Counted from the first letter of the stretch, positions 32,576 through 45,451 are shown. The stretch: 64,000 nucleotides of DNA from Agrostemma githago (GCA_958450325.1 OY288257.1:36305018-36369017), one strand, 5' to 3'. The notes: generated by a model not told the origin, from the sequence alone. Made by a program: numbers and translations.

Positions 32576-33339
32576 TTGGGATTACCCTATTGCGCTCGAA
32601 TCCTCAAAATTCCGGACTGTCTCCTAACGAGTGTCTCGGAAAGGTCTTAAGGGTTGTAAAGTAGAGAGGATAATATTTGGCACTAGCTGACTGGTCTGTT
32701 CATTTTACTCTTTATTCGGACTTGTATTTGAAATCGAATTGGATGATTGGGATTTGATTTTGACCATTGAGTTCGGTCTTGATCATTGAATTGGGCCGAC
32801 TTGGCTTGGCCTTGGTTTCACTTTTTTTTCTTTGGCCCCTTTTGACCATTTCAGACTTTCAGTTTGGCTAGCACCTATGGTGGATTGGTCGGTCATTGCT
32901 GGGGGGATGTTTATTGTTGGAAATAGGATTGCCTTCCGTCCTTGATTACAAGCTAGGAGACTATCTGGATTCGACATAGGATTCAGTAATGCTCGTCTTA
33001 AGGGGTAGGTATGTGGCTTTTTATACCAGACATGGAACAGGTAAAAGAAAAGAACGCGGGATCTCAGTTCTGGTAATTCCTCGTTGTTTCGAGGTATGCT
33101 TGATTGTTATCGATAAATGGCATAGCATCGAGTCGTGAGCAATAAGATGCGTTATTTTAAAATCAAGCGATTGTCGAGGTGCATTGTAAAGAAGAAAAGT
33201 TGATTTTCTTTTTATTGATAGTAATAAGCGAGATATGCGCCCGAGATATTGTTTTCGGGGAGGTGGAGGACAGATCCTCTCGCACCTCCTGACTCGATGT
33301 AAACACAAAAGACATTTGTTATACTATTAGGTCTAGGCC

Positions 33340-34077
33340 CTAAGACGAACAAGACTCTGACTCGAACACAGATTTGCTCATCTTGACGGGTGCCCGTGGG
33401 TTGTCGGGATCTTCCTCGATATTCAGGACATTCTCCTCTATAGGGTCGACGTGGGAACAACCGATGGTGTCGTCAAAGACAGTGTGAACGCTAAAAGGGT
33501 TTACGGTATTGTTTGGTTTCTCGGGTGGAGGGAGAGAAATCGTCCTATTTTCGATCATGTCTTGTTTGACATGTTTGAGTCGATAGCAGGATTCGGTATC
33601 GTGGCCGTTACCTTGGTGATATAGGCAATAAGCATTAGGGGTCCAACTTTTGCCTCGTCTGCTGACTGGTGGGTCCGGAGTTGAACCCATGGGCTAGAGC
33701 AACTTTTGATCGACAAGGCGCTTAAGAGCTTCGGTGTAAGATGAATTGATTGGGGTAAACTCCCTCGGTGGTCTTTCTACTTTGTTGGATGTGGTTTTAT
33801 AAGGTCTTGGTGTTCTTTCTGTATCGACTTTATAAAGCTTCGCTCGGGCGAAGCATTGGGATAATTTATCCTGGGTAGGCTCTTGGGCATGGTAATTGCC
33901 CGGATTGGCGTTTCTTTCGCTTTCTGTGTCCCTACTCTCAAGGAAATTGAGGTGGTTGTCGATGTGACGGACAGAGGAAGTCAAATGGGTTACCGAAGTT
34001 TGGACGTTGCGAATCAATTTGGTTAGGGCATTGACATCATTGTGGATGCTTTCGATGGTGTTTGGATCTATCGACAT
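33340..34077 (-). pseudogene. Gag remnant of D with one in-frame stop
   Basis: Minus strand from the ATG at 34077. A TAG at about 33694-33696 is followed in the same frame by an open stretch to 33340. The N-terminal about 50 residues contain spaced hydrophobics suggesting a coiled coil (NDVNALTKLIRNVQTSVTHL). The C-terminal part has AYCLYHQGNGHDTESCYRLK, the Cys/His pattern (C..H...GH....C) seen in the nucleocapsid-like part of Ogre/Tat gag, followed by VKQDMIEN. The capsid domain between them is missing, so this is an internally deleted gag. Confidence 0.6.
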
Positions 34078-35667
34078 GTTGGGGAGTGATTCTGTGGGAA
34101 AGGATCAAAAGATCAGAACGGATCCACCAGACGACGTAAGAGACTTGAGGGATGCTCCTAATCGAGCGACACTGAACGAGACCTTTGATTCGCGCGTGTT
34201 TGCGGTCATTGGTTTAGGGACTCAGGTGCTTACGACTCTCGGTGTATTCGGCGGAACGCCTGATAAATTCAAGTCTCTAAAACGAGACGATTTGACACAA
34301 ATCTCGGAGGTGAGATTTAAAGAGGACTTCTCGGGATGAGACAACCCAAACGTAAGACCTTGAATAAAGGTGACCCTAATAACTAACACAGACAGTTAAT
34401 CACACGGTTGCACGACGTAAGAAATTGATCGCGATCCCGGCTCAGAATCAAAGATATTGGATGTCTTGGAAACGGATGGTTTTTTAAAATTAATCCCCCC
34501 CCCCCCTTTTTTTAAAAAAAATAAGAGTTTACAAAAATTGGCGTTACGATGGTTTAGTGACATCGTTCGTGATGTGCGTAAATTGTTGCTATGTGCTTGT
34601 CGAGGACTTGACGATAGCAAAAACGTTCATAGTGGCCTTACAAAAAGGAGCGTGGTTTTAAAAGAACCGGTTTTGGTAATGATGAGATCGTGTTCTTACC
34701 GAGACTACTATTAATTAGTTAGTTCGGTATTTGTGGTGTGGACGACATTTGTGAGAGAATGTGATGTCCGTGATGGTGTTGTGGGAAGGTGTGACTAAAT
34801 TCTCGTTACGGAATTTAGGTAGTGAATAGTGTTTTTGAGGGTGTAACCGTTTTGGGGTTCCTTGACTCCATTGATTGAAGTTTCGGTCATGTCAACGGTA
34901 CATGCGAGAAAACGTTGCTTTCCCTTTTTTTAAAATAAATAAATGAGATGTATCGTTTAAGGTACCTCGACCCCATTAATTTGGACTTTTGGTGATATTA
35001 ATGGTCATCGTTGTTGGGAAACTACGAGTTTTACTTTGAGCGAGGTAGCGGCGTTCAAAAGTTTTTTCTTTTTTTTTTTAAAGTAGTGAGTGTAAAATTT
35101 GCCATGATGACGGCGTTTTTTCCCTCTTTTTTTTTTTAAAAAAAAATCTTTCGAAAATTATTTTAATTTGGCCGGGGCATCGGCACTGAAAATGCAACTT
35201 TGAAAAGGAGATGATTCTTTTCGAAAACGAAGTTGGGTGCTGTTGAATATGTTGTCATGGTTGAATCCAGATTTTAGTGTTTTATTTGAGTTGTTCAAAC
35301 ACGCTACACATAACTAGGAACGCGTAAACTCGTGCAGGATGCAGACATGGGTCGGTTAGGGTAGGCTACCGCCCACGAATAACCTTTGCTTATGTGTAGA
35401 CAGGTCATCTAGGGAGATGAGTGTCGTACCGTCTTCTTAGACCATTCGCTTAGTATATCCGCGGGGTATGCGTTAGGCGACCGAAACGTCAACCGAGGAT
35501 CTCCCCGCGTGTCCATAAGGATCTTACCGCGAAGAGGTCGATTGGTCCTAATATCGGTTAGGGTGGGCTTTTTAGGGCCAAAACCTGTAGTGCCACAATA
35601 GGAAACTAGGAAATGAGCTTCACCGACCTCGTTCAAGTTACACCACCGCTAGAAACTTGTTTCCAAA
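34078..35667 (-). other. Leader of D between PBS and gag
   Basis: No recognisable gene. Several homopolymer tracts occur, including a C-run at about 34494-34506 and T/A runs near 35070-35150. Long leaders are usual in Ogre-type elements. Confidence 0.5.
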
Positions 35668-35685
35668 TCCCCAGCGGAGTCGCTA
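35668..35685 (-). other. Primer binding site of D
   Basis: The element strand reads TAGCGACTCCGCTGGGGA, three bases from the LTR end. It matches TGGCGACTCCGCTGGGGA, reported for Ogre-type elements as complementary to a tRNA-Arg, at all but one position. Confidence 0.7.
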
Positions 35686-35688
35686 AAC

Positions 35689-37775
35689 TGTGGACGTCCG
35701 TCCGCACCGCCTGGCGCCCCGCGCGGGACCGACCTGGTTTCATCACGGAGGCCACCCACGCGGCCCCCTCACGGTCGGGGGCCGGTCCGATCTCGCGTTC
35801 GAGGCGAAGTGTCGGACCTCGATTTGGATGACGATTCTGACTTGTACTAGATGGGTGCAGGCACCCGCGTTTCCGTTGGAATTGATCGAGTCGTGGTTGT
35901 AAATGTTTAAAGGCTGATATGTTTGGTAAGGCGACCTTTTAAGTGAACTGAATTCGTAGCCGATTTGTGGAGTCGCCACCGAGTCAATTATGGGGACTCG
36001 GAAACTGTTCAAGTCAACTTTGATCCTTAGCCGGCTTAAGCTGAGGGGCACGGGACCTAAAGATAAAGACTTGTACCCTTAAGCACTCCATGCCTGGAAT
36101 GACTCTCATTGCCAATGGTTTCGGACATCCGGAAACAGTCGATTCTGAGTAAGGGGTGAGGGTACGTATTGGGAAGCCAACGCCCGCTAGACATCGACAC
36201 CCAGTCCCGCCCGCATAATAGCGGCCTCTATTAATTAATCGGTGGGCTGATAACTTTGTTCCCTAGTAGTGGCGAAAATATTGTAACATCCATTGTTTGA
36301 ACCCTATATTTAGCTATGTCGGTTGTTTAAGGACAAGTAAGCTTTGTTGTCGAAGTAGTTATGTTTACATTCTCTGCCTGCGATTTCACGTGACAGGCAG
36401 GCCATGAAAAGATGCACATAGGAGAGTAGAGAATACTAATATTATAGGTATTAGCAAATCAGTTTTAACATGATAATACGGATATTAGTCATTCTCGTGG
36501 TATACCTTACACGGTATTCTGCTTAAGATGCGTCGGCTCGGCGTTAGTAGGGATGCATCGAACCTTGGGAGGCGAGCACCGGGACTAATACGGAGCCCGA
36601 CCATCGCTTTGTTCAGTTTTAACTTGTTTACATTTTGAATTTCGTGTTAGGTGATTTAGCATGCGATTATAAGGTCATAAAAGCAATAAATCATAGAAAA
36701 ACTGTAAATGCGAATGTAAGTAAATCACGTAGTGAGGAGTTGCACCCTCGGAGTATATGCTAAATGGGACTCGATGCATAGATATCTGAGAACGGATCTC
36801 GGAACTACTCAGGTCTATTTAGAGTGTTTTAGTGTTTATGATTGAAGTTGGGACATTACGTGTTTTAGTATGTGTTGTGGACCTAGTGTCCACGTTTGAC
36901 ATTATGGTAGTGCATAATAAAAGTGCAAGAATGTAAAGTTTTGTTTAGATGACAACCTAGTGATGATTCGACTTCGAAAGCCCGGTGGTTTCGGCAGAGT
37001 TCCGTTACCGTCGGCCCTTCCTGCGGCTAATTCGGCAGAACTCCGTTACTATTTGCTGGTTCTGCGGCTACTCCGGCAGAATTCCGTTACTAGACTAAGA
37101 ATAGCTAGTCGATTACAGGCACCTCGGTATCGAGTGGAGTGCTCGAAGGCGAGGAGTAGCGTCGATTTCACTTTATCGGAACTACGATCGAGTGGATTGT
37201 TTGCCTCGGGCGTTGGAGTGCGAGCCCTTAGCGAGAAACTCTTACGAGTGAAGAGGTAAGAGAGAATGAATGTTGTGTCGAATGAAGAGGGTGGAGGGGG
37301 GTATTTATAGGTGTTTTCGGCTCTCGTCACCCGGATGGACGCCTGAGTCTAGGCGCACCAAAACTCAGGCGCCTGGGCTTAGGCGTGTAAGGCCTGAGGC
37401 GCTCGGGATTTTGAAGATACGATTTTGATACTTTCCAAAACCGAGAGTTATACGTATTATACGAGACTTGGGGATTAAGCCTTCTCCTTCTAACCTAGCG
37501 CTGTGGTGTTTAGTGGGCCTCGGGTGTGCATCCTGAGGTTCGCTTGGCGCGGTGTTGACTCGATTCGTGTTTCGGGACCGATTCGGAGTCCCGGCGTCGG
37601 AATTGACTCTAATTAGTGTCTATGCGACCGTAATGACACGACTAAGGCTTCCTTGATGTTAATTTAATTTTTCAGAGTAATTATCTGATCCGTTCTATAG
37701 AAAAACTATCTAAAACATCGCGAACTCGCGTCGCGTTGCAGTCTGATCGTCATCGGGTGTATGTTGGACGCTACA
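35689..37775 (-). repeat. 5' LTR of element D (about 2.1 kb)
   Basis: Element-strand start TGTAGCGTCC at 37775 and end GTCCACA at 35689. It ends like the LTRs at 48131 and 8765 (GTCCACA), so they share a lineage. The TATA box is at 37302-37309. Confidence 0.7.
37302..37410 (-). promoter_or_regulatory. LTR D promoter: TATA box with CGCCT/AGGCG inverted motifs
   Basis: TATAAATA on the minus strand at 37302-37309. Upstream on that strand are GACGCCTGAGTCTAGGCG (about 37334), GGCGCCTGGGCTTAGGCG (about 37368) and CCTGAGGCGC. The second motif also occurs before the antisense ORF of the same element at about 372-388. Confidence 0.5.
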
Positions 37776-38187
37776 AGTGCATAAGGGTACAAGTCTTTAT
37801 CTTTAGGTCCCGTGCCACTCAACTTTGGGACGGTTAGGGATCAAAGTTGACTTGAACGGTTTTCGAGTCCCCATAATTGACTCGGTGGCAACTCCACAAA
37901 TCGGCAAAAAATTCAGTTCACTAAAAAGGTCGCCTTACCAAACATATCGGCCTTTAAACATTTACAACCACGACTCGACCAATTCTAACGGAAACATGGG
38001 TGCACGCACCCGTCTAGTACAAGTCCGAATCGTCATCTGAATTGAGGTCCGAAAGATCGCCACGAACGCGAGATCATACCGGCCCCCGATCGGGAGGGGG
38101 CAGCGTGGTTGGCCGCCGCGATTGAAAACCAGGTCGGTCCCGCGCAGTCGTGCGCGGGGCGCCGAGCGATGCGGACGGACGTCCACA
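37776..38187 (+). repeat. Inverted partial LTR of the D family
   Basis: About 85% identical by eye, in reverse complement, to 35689-36088. It begins at AGTGC immediately after the D LTR terminus and ends in GTCCACA at 38187 with no PBS after it. It is thus the 3' end of a plus-strand LTR. The simplest explanation is that D inserted into an older LTR of the same family; autointegration is an alternative. Confidence 0.7.
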
Positions 38188-38264
38188 GGTCCTGGTGTCC
38201 TGATCCGTCACAGATCCAATGCGCGACAATTTAATATGTATAATATTTTTAATACTATTATATA

Positions 38265-38450
38265 CTCCCTCCGTTCCAATGAATTCTTTGCCTTTACTTT
38301 TGGTACCAAGGGGAAGAGATTCAATTAGAAGGTGACATGTGGAGTCAAGGGTCAAATTATATATAAAAAACATTCCTAAAATAGAAAGAAAACAATTCAT
38401 TGAGACGCCCCAATATGAAATAGGCAAACAATTCATTGGGACGGAGGGAG
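38265..38450. mobile_element. Stowaway-type MITE, 186 bp
   Basis: Terminal inverted repeats CTCCCTCCGTTCCAATGAAT and ATTCATTGGGACGGAGGGAG, with TA duplications at 38263-38264 and 38451-38452. Confidence 0.85.
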
Positions 38451-38452
38451 TA

Positions 38453-39520
38453 TGATTTGTAACTCGACATTTCAAAAGCAAAAGTAAAAGACAAAATAAG
38501 AACAACCACTTCAAACTCTAAAGAACTTACAACAGCTGTATGGTAGGCTTAGAGCTCTTGGGTTACAAGAGTTGTATGGTAATTGGTAACTTGGTAAGTC
38601 TTACAACTGGAGAAGTGGGGAAACGAGAACGGTAGGGAAATAAAGGGATCGCGGTTAAAAATGAAGGAACTGATTAATATTCAATAGTTTTTTTTTCATA
38701 CGGATCCAAGGGTTAGGTCCGGGTCCAACTTTTAAGACCCGGGCCTGGACCTAGATAATTTTAAAGGACCAATACCCGCAGGGTCTAAAAAAATGGGATC
38801 CATACCCGACCCGTTAGGGTAAGACCCGGCGGTTCAGGGCAGGCTCCCGGACCCACTACGAACCCTAATTGCTACTATCATGCCATGCCTTGGAATCACT
38901 TGACCAGCCTTGAATCTTTCCATCCAAGTAAGTTACTATGTAACTGGTGACTAGCTTCTATGCCTCTAGTTCACTTCCTGTTGCTACCAGACCATCCTCA
39001 CCAACCTACTCATCACCCATTCATACCAACCATACCTTACAATTCTCACTCATCCATGTAGACTAACTCGACTACCCTCATCCACCCTATACCACTATCA
39101 CCCTCAGCCACCCTCATCGACCCACCAGACCCACCACCCGAACGATCGGACTAACCATCCTGCACGCCCCTCGGTCCAAACTCACCCACCACCACCAACC
39201 CAGCTACCCCAATGCTTGTGTTTTGAGTGGTGATTGTTCATGAGGGTATTTACATACGAGGGGTGAATTTTGTGAGTTTATAGAGAGAAAATCAAAGAAA
39301 TTGTGAGGATAGAGTGAAATGACAATGGTAAATCGGTAAAATGTTGCTAGAATTGAGTAAAAAGTCGTTATGAAAAAACACGACCCATTTGGGTATAGTA
39401 ACACCAAAGCAACTTATTGGTCTACGTAGATGTGCTTATGAGAAGCCATTACAACTAAAACTAGTTTGTTAATCTGCCCCTCTCAATCTCGATCTCATTG
39501 GCTACGATAATCGGAATTAT
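38453..39520. other. Intergenic stretch without recognisable genes
   Basis: Contains a GGGTC/GACCC-rich low-complexity segment (38700-38860) and a C-rich segment (39000-39200). No supported ORF or RNA gene. Confidence 0.5.
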
Positions 39521-40050
39521 TTTTTCATACTTTCAGTGTTACTCAATCTTCCCTAAAATTTTATAATTTTTTTGATATTACCCTTTTCTATTTTAAGCAA
39601 TCTCCATTATTTTCTTCCTATTCTAAGCCACGTGTTTCATCAAAATTCTCTATTTAAACCTAATCAATTCCAAAATTCAATCAATCATTATTTGCGAATT
39701 CACAATGATTCGTAATTCGATCGGTGACCGATATTTTATCGTATAGTAATTTCAATGGAAAATTAGGGTTTAATTGAAAATGAGGGATAATAAATGTTTC
39801 TTTCTTTTAGGAATAGTAATTTTAATTATCATGAATTCTTGATAAAATAATAACAATAATGATCTCAAAAAAACCTGCCAGAGTGGTGGTGGAGGGAGAT
39901 TAAGCTTGGGAGGTTTGAGATTTATTTTCCTCTCAAATTCTCCCTAGAACAGTACATTAGGTGTTGAGGGGGAAATAGGAGGGGCAGGGTAAGGTAGTAC
40001 TCTGTAATTTTTAAGTAAAATTGAGTAACATTGAAGTATGAAAAAGTAGT
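39521..40050. mobile_element. Non-autonomous TIR element, about 530 bp
   Basis: Inverted ends TTTTTCATACTTTCAGTGTT (left) and AACATTGAAGTATGAAAAAG (right), each extending through TACTCAAT/ATTGAGTA. No coding content. The class is undetermined. Confidence 0.6.
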
Positions 40051-40969
40051 ATCAATAGTATGAGACATTTATTTCCTCAAATAGGTAGGTGAAAACTATA
40101 ATTGTGAAAGAAAGTACGTACACCTTGTAGCCTTATTCAATATAAGTATATTCTTTCATCTGAAATCGTTTTATATCACTAATGAATTAACAATATTAAA
40201 GACGTGTTTATATGATAGTTAAAATTGAGATATTCTAAACATTATCAGTTTCGGATTTAAATCAATCATTCTATTAAGGACTAATATTTAACCCCATTTA
40301 CTCATATATCAAACATATATAATATCTAGTAAAAACGTACACGAAATTGTCTTACCCGGCCTCCATTTTAGTTAAAAAATAAAATAAAACTAAAGTTAGA
40401 ATAGTACATGAAAAAATGTTTGTGATGAAACTATTCGTTATAAACTTCTAACAAGCAAGTATCATAAATGATATTAAATCAAAGTGTTTAGAGACTAGCA
40501 AAGTCTTGTCTCATTCATATACATGATTCATATTTAACCCGTTATAATTTAAGACGGATACAGGACCGATGCTAAGGATAGATGGGAGGGGCAGAGGCCT
40601 ATGGCAAAACGTTTGGAAAATGCCCAATAATATTGAGGAGGAAAACAATCAAACATATAGATACTACGTACGGAGTATATATTAGGCACTAAAAGTGTAA
40701 TGAAATAGTAAAGATACAGTGGTTAGGGCCTTTGTTTGGGTGGAAAGTATGTGGGTTTAACCCTCCATAAGCTTATTTCTTTTAGTAATTCTTTCGAACC
40801 ATAATAACAATGTTAATTTTTTGTTACTGTATTAATTTTTAGTCTTTTTATTGTCTACATTAATTACGGAATTTTTTATAATTCAAAACAAATTCCATGG
40901 TTATTAAATTTTACTCTGTAATTAATTTAAAATTTTCGGACCCTTTTACTTTCATTGTTACTATAATAA
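40051..40969. other. AT-rich intergenic stretch
   Basis: I see no gene, tRNA or clear repeat here beyond short AT-rich tracts. Confidence 0.4.
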
Positions 40970-41620
40970 AATTTAGGGTTATTTCATAACAATAATACCA
41001 ACTATGGGGGTGCTTCTTATATTAATACAAATTATACGTAATCCCGTTTTAATATGAATTATCCTCTCATTAATCTCTCTTTATAACCAATGCCTTTTTT
41101 TACCTGTAAAACCGGTAATTATGACCTGCTAGGTTTTGGTGCGCTTCTTCTTCTTCCCCTTTATATTCATCAAATTAAAAGTCATCATTCATTATCGATC
41201 TTCAAAACCCTCATTGAAACAATGAGATGTGGTTATTCATCTGGATCCTCCTCCAATTTGTATCCTTCAAATGTCAGATTTTTTTTGCAAACGTCAGATG
41301 CTCCAATCTATTTACCACAATTTCAAAAAATTTAAGAAAAGCAATGGCGAGAGGAGATGTCGAGTTCAACAATGGCGAGAGAAGAGTACGTAGTAACGAG
41401 AGAGGAAGTGTACAGAGTATGGTGGGAGGGGGACTTTAATTCAAAAAGAAATTAAAAGGAAAAGGAAACCGGCTCAGTAGGTAGCCGGTAACTTGTTCTA
41501 AAGAGAGATTAATGAGGGGATAGTTCATAATAAAACGGGATTACGTATCGTTGGTATTAAAATAAGAAGCACCCCCATAGTTGGTATTATTGTTATGAAA
41601 TAACCCTAAAATTTATGTCC
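40970..41620. mobile_element. Long-TIR (MULE-like) non-autonomous element
   Basis: Terminal inverted repeats of about 120-130 bp with ends AAATTTAGGGTTATTTCATA and TATGAAATAACCCTAAAATT and shared GGGGGTGCTTCTTAT. The centre (41090-41500) has short open frames without recognisable domains. Long TIRs suggest a Mutator-like derivative; a 9-bp duplication could not be confirmed. Confidence 0.6.
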
Positions 41621-41988
41621 GTAATTTTTAATTTTTCGCAAAAGGAAAATATAACAAATATATAGAAATGTAATTTTGATCTTCGTTATAGTATTTAGGG
41701 AAAAAAAAAACCGAGTGTGCATCTCAATAACTCAAAAGTTCGCTGTAAAAGGTCTCCATTTTACGTTTTTGTCTAGGACCTTTAAATGTTCAAGACCGAC
41801 CCTAAACTTATATTCCTTCCGTTCCATTTGATTCTTTATGTTTACTGTTGAATACTTGCTAATGCAATGCACGTTTTATTTTGTACATATCTTTAGTTAA
41901 CGTATTTTTAAAAATTATAAAAATTTAATATTTGTAGCGCACCGATTGTCAATTCAAACAAGATCTCACATAACTATCTTTTATCTTA

Positions 41989-42250
41989 CTCCCTCCCATC
42001 CATTCAATGCTTTACCTGGGGATTTTCACAACTTTTAAGAAAAGTGGTAAAAGTAAGGGTATTATTGGTAAATCAAATGGTTTTATGGGTCCACCAAATT
42101 TAAAGTAAGGAAAAAGTTGTGGTATTTTGTATAAATAGAGGAAAGATATGAAGGTTATATGGTAAAGTCTTTTGTCAAAAGATGAACGTAAAGAATTGAT
42201 TGGATTGTCCATTTATAATAAGTGTAAAGAATTGAATGGATGGAAGGAAG
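41989..42250. mobile_element. Stowaway-type MITE, 262 bp
   Basis: Ends CTCCCTCCCATCCATTCAAT and ATTGAATGGATGGAAGGAAG with TA on both sides (41987-41988, 42251-42252). Confidence 0.8.
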
Positions 42251-42258
42251 TATATATT

Positions 42259-42520
42259 ACTCTCTCTCCGTTCAAGTCGAACCTACCATATGCTTTATGC
42301 ACAAGTTTTAAGAAAATGTTTGTTTAATATTAAAGATACAAATAAATATTTGTTTAATATTAAATGTAAGTAGACAGTGATATTTAGGTAAATGTGTAAG
42401 GTTTAAATTATTTATTTAATATTAAAACAATGACTAAATTGAAAATGTTCGACTTGACAATTCTTTTAACATATGAATAGTATTCAAAAAAAAATACTCA
42501 TAAAATAGAAAGGAGGAAGC
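42259..42520. mobile_element. Degenerate Stowaway-like MITE
   Basis: The left end ACTCTCTCTCCGTTCAAGTC pairs poorly but recognisably with a right part containing GACTTGACA and GGAGGAAG. Related to the element at 43044-43533. Confidence 0.45.
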
Positions 42521-42935
42521 ATATCTATTCAAATACAACAAATTAAAAGAGGCCCATTTGATCCTTAAATAAGGGATTTATTAAAGAAAAAAAATGAAAG
42601 GAGGATGAAAGTAGAGACTTGAAGAAGAAGGTAATGTGCACAAAATCAAAATAACCGTACAAGTGTACAAGCAGAAGGTACAACAAAACTGTACGAGGTG
42701 ACGTGACATTCCATACTGTGGACAATCCAAACTACCATTGTGACCGTTACTGTCTCGGAAGTTTCGTTCTTTGGCGGGGGAATATTTGTGTGATCCCTGG
42801 TAACGACCATTGTCCCCCCTCTAATTTACCACCAACCCAGTACCCACCCAAACATACCACTTTCCCCCCTACAAAAATGACTCGTCAATTGTCACGCGTA
42901 TACAAGTTTATAAAATGCCAACACATGAACATATA

Positions 42936-43033
42936 TTTCCTCTAAGTCTGAATGATTTCTCTTTAATTAAAATATACCTCACATACATTGGAAAAGGATC
43001 ACGAAAGGGAATATCATTCAGACTCGGAGGCAG
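42936..43033. mobile_element. Short MITE, about 98 bp
   Basis: Inverted repeats CCTCTAAGTCTGAATGAT and ATCATTCAGACTCGGAGG close to the ends, TA-rich flanks. It lies directly before the next MITE. Confidence 0.6.
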
Positions 43034-43043
43034 TATATATATA

Positions 43044-43533
43044 CTCTCTCCGTTCAAGATCAATATTTCCTTATTCCTTTTTGAGACGTTCAATTCTAAA
43101 CTTTCTATTTCTATTTTAGTCATTATTTTAATATTTCATCCATCCAACTTTAAACTTCATGGGGAGGTGGAACAAAAAATTAATGGAGAGGCAAAATATG
43201 TTGTGGAAAATGGAAGCTGAAAAAAAATTAAGGGACCAGTAATAATATTGACCACAAAAATCAATCAAAATAGAAAATATTGTATGTTAGAAGTTTAAAG
43301 ATCAACAAACCTTTAAGGAAAATAGGAACTTAAAAGTGGATGGAGCCATATGGAGATAGTATTAAACAAATATTTTAAAAGTTATATATTTACAAAAATG
43401 TCATTATTTACATACCCTACATTAAATCTCAAACAAATATTTAATCCTTACACATTTATACCTTTAATAAACAATAAGTTTGTTTAAACTTGTGCTTAAA
43501 GCAAAATGGAAGGTTGTTCTTGAACGGAGGGAG
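43044..43533. mobile_element. Stowaway-type MITE, 490 bp
   Basis: Ends CTCTCTCCGTTCAAGA and TCTTGAACGGAGGGAG with TA duplications at 43042-43043 and 43534-43535. No coding content. Confidence 0.75.
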
Positions 43534-43558
43534 TACATCTTCCATAACAATAAAAAGT

Positions 43559-44028
43559 TGGGTATTTAACGAGAATAATACGAACTATAAGACGTCTCCT
43601 CAAAATAATATCAATTTCATTCAATCTGATAAAAATACGTATCATTGGACTTGTTAACCAAAACAGTGTTGACGACTTTTTAAGCGGCTAGCTACATTAG
43701 GTAAGCTAACTCGTTTTTAACCGATTCGATGAGTTAATCGTCTGAAAGTGATTGATTGAAGATGAAGATGAAGATGAAGAAAGAGGAGAAAGACGTTAAT
43801 GAAGGATGAAGATTAAGTGTTCCGTACACTGACAATAATGAAAAGAATGACGGAGTATAAAATTAAATAAAAGCAAAAATGGAAGTAGGACGGGTTCACC
43901 AGGTAACAAATCACCAATATTTTTCTGGATTAACTTGACCAGTGATACCTATTTTTCTCAGATTAAATAAAATCGGTATTATTTTGAGTAGACGCTCTAC
44001 AGTTGATATTATTCTCGTTAAATAACCC
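43559..44028. mobile_element. Long-TIR non-autonomous element, about 470 bp
   Basis: The left end GGGTATTTAACGAGAATAAT pairs with the right end ATTATTCTCGTTAAATAACC. The TIRs extend about 70 bp with mismatches (AGACGTCTCCTC, ATCAATTTCATT). A related left-end-like sequence occurs at about 44850. Confidence 0.65.
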
Positions 44029-44137
44029 TAAAAAGTTTATATTTACTTTAGATTAGATTGATATTTTATACCTCAAATAATATGTTTTTTTTTCAAACTT
44101 TATACCTCAAATAATTTATATTTTTCAAAAACTTATA

Positions 44138-44344
44138 CTCCCTCCGAGTTTCTATTATTGTCCCACTTTCATTTTTGTGCTGAGTTTGATTTTTGTCTCA
44201 CTTTTCTTTTTAGGTCATCAATGTGTGGTTCACAATTACTCTCTCATTTCTCTCTCTTGCTCCTTCTTTTTTGAACCATTCATTTCTCCTTCCTTATTTT
44301 TTTTCCCAAAATCTTTTGGGACAATAATAGGAACTCGGAGGGAG
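44138..44344. mobile_element. Stowaway-type MITE, 207 bp
   Basis: Ends CTCCCTCCGAGTTTCTATTA and TAATAGGAACTCGGAGGGAG with TA duplications (44136-44137, 44345-44346). Confidence 0.85.
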
Positions 44345-44361
44345 TACCTTATTATTGTATA

Positions 44362-44566
44362 CTCCCTCCGATTTTAATCTATCTTCCCTATTTCTTTATT
44401 GGGCTGAAACACGCTTTCTTCCCTATTTCTATTTTATGCCATCAATATGTGGTCTAGAATCATCCTACATTTCTCTCTCTTCCTTCTTTTATTTTGAATC
44501 ACACATTCCTACACCCTTATTTTCTTCCCAAAACTAAAGGGGAAGATAATAAAAAATCGGAGGGAG
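44362..44566. mobile_element. Stowaway-type MITE, 205 bp
   Basis: Ends CTCCCTCCGATTTTAATCTA and a right end reading AAAAAATCGGAGGGAG, TA duplications (44360-44361, 44567-44568). It lies 17 bases from the preceding MITE. Confidence 0.8.
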
Positions 44567-44568
44567 TA

Positions 44569-45451
44569 GTAATTATTTTATAATCTATGCCTTGATCCTA
44601 TTTCCGTAAAAAAAGCTAACATAATAAAATGGATTGACCTATATATGTTTACTAACACAATTGTAATAAGCTATGAACATCAATTGGATGCAAACCAATA
44701 AGTAGTTCTTGTCAACAGAATGTTGAAAGTAGTTGGAAATCATCCGGATATAAAACATTATGCTCACACACCAATGATTAATACATCATAGGCAAGTTTT
44801 AGTTGAACTTGCAATAGGATTTTATCATGTAACCAAATTATCTAATGAATTATTTAACGACAATAATACCAACTATACAACGTTTCCCAAAAATAATATC
44901 AATTTCAATAAATTTGAAAATAATACGTATTATTGGAGTAGTTAAACCATTAAACCAGAGTAGTATAAGTGACTTTATAATCTGCTACATCAGGTCACCT
45001 AATTAATATTTAAACTGCTATTTATCCTTCATCCTCTTCCTTAGACCTGGATAACGGATGAACCGAGTTGGGGTTGGGTCGGGTCAACTTCAGGTTGGGC
45101 CACTTTCTTGTTATAATAATCGGGTTGACTTCGGGTCGGGTTGGATAATTTCGGATTCCGGTCATTCTTGGGTTTGCTGTTTTCAACTTTTTTTAGGGAT
45201 ATCGACTCGTTTTGTATAATAATAGTCGGTAAGTTTCGGGTTAGCTCGGGTCAATTCTGATTACGGGTCAAAATCAGGTCTTCAGTTCGGGTGTCAGGTC
45301 GGGTTCGGTTTATATTATTCGGGCCGGGTCAGTTGTGTCAAGTCTACTCCTCCTTACGTTTCTGCTTCATCCTCTCTCTCCATCACCTTCATCCTTCTTC
45401 AGTTTTATTTCTATACGTTTCGTTTGGATTAATGTGTTGATTTTTGTGTAG
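44569..45451. other. Intergenic stretch before LTR F
   Basis: AT-rich, with a GGGTCGGGT-type low-complexity segment at about 45060-45340. No gene seen. Confidence 0.45.

Larger units (their letters stand above)
32581..37775 (-). mobile_element. Right part of Ogre/Tat-like LTR element D
   Basis: Continues 1-3016 after the element A insertion. It contains, on the minus strand, a 5' LTR, a PBS, a 1.6 kb leader, a gag remnant and then about 760 bases without recognisable genes (32581-33339). There is no protease, reverse transcriptase or integrase between gag and the antisense ORF, so a large internal deletion is likely. Confidence 0.65.
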
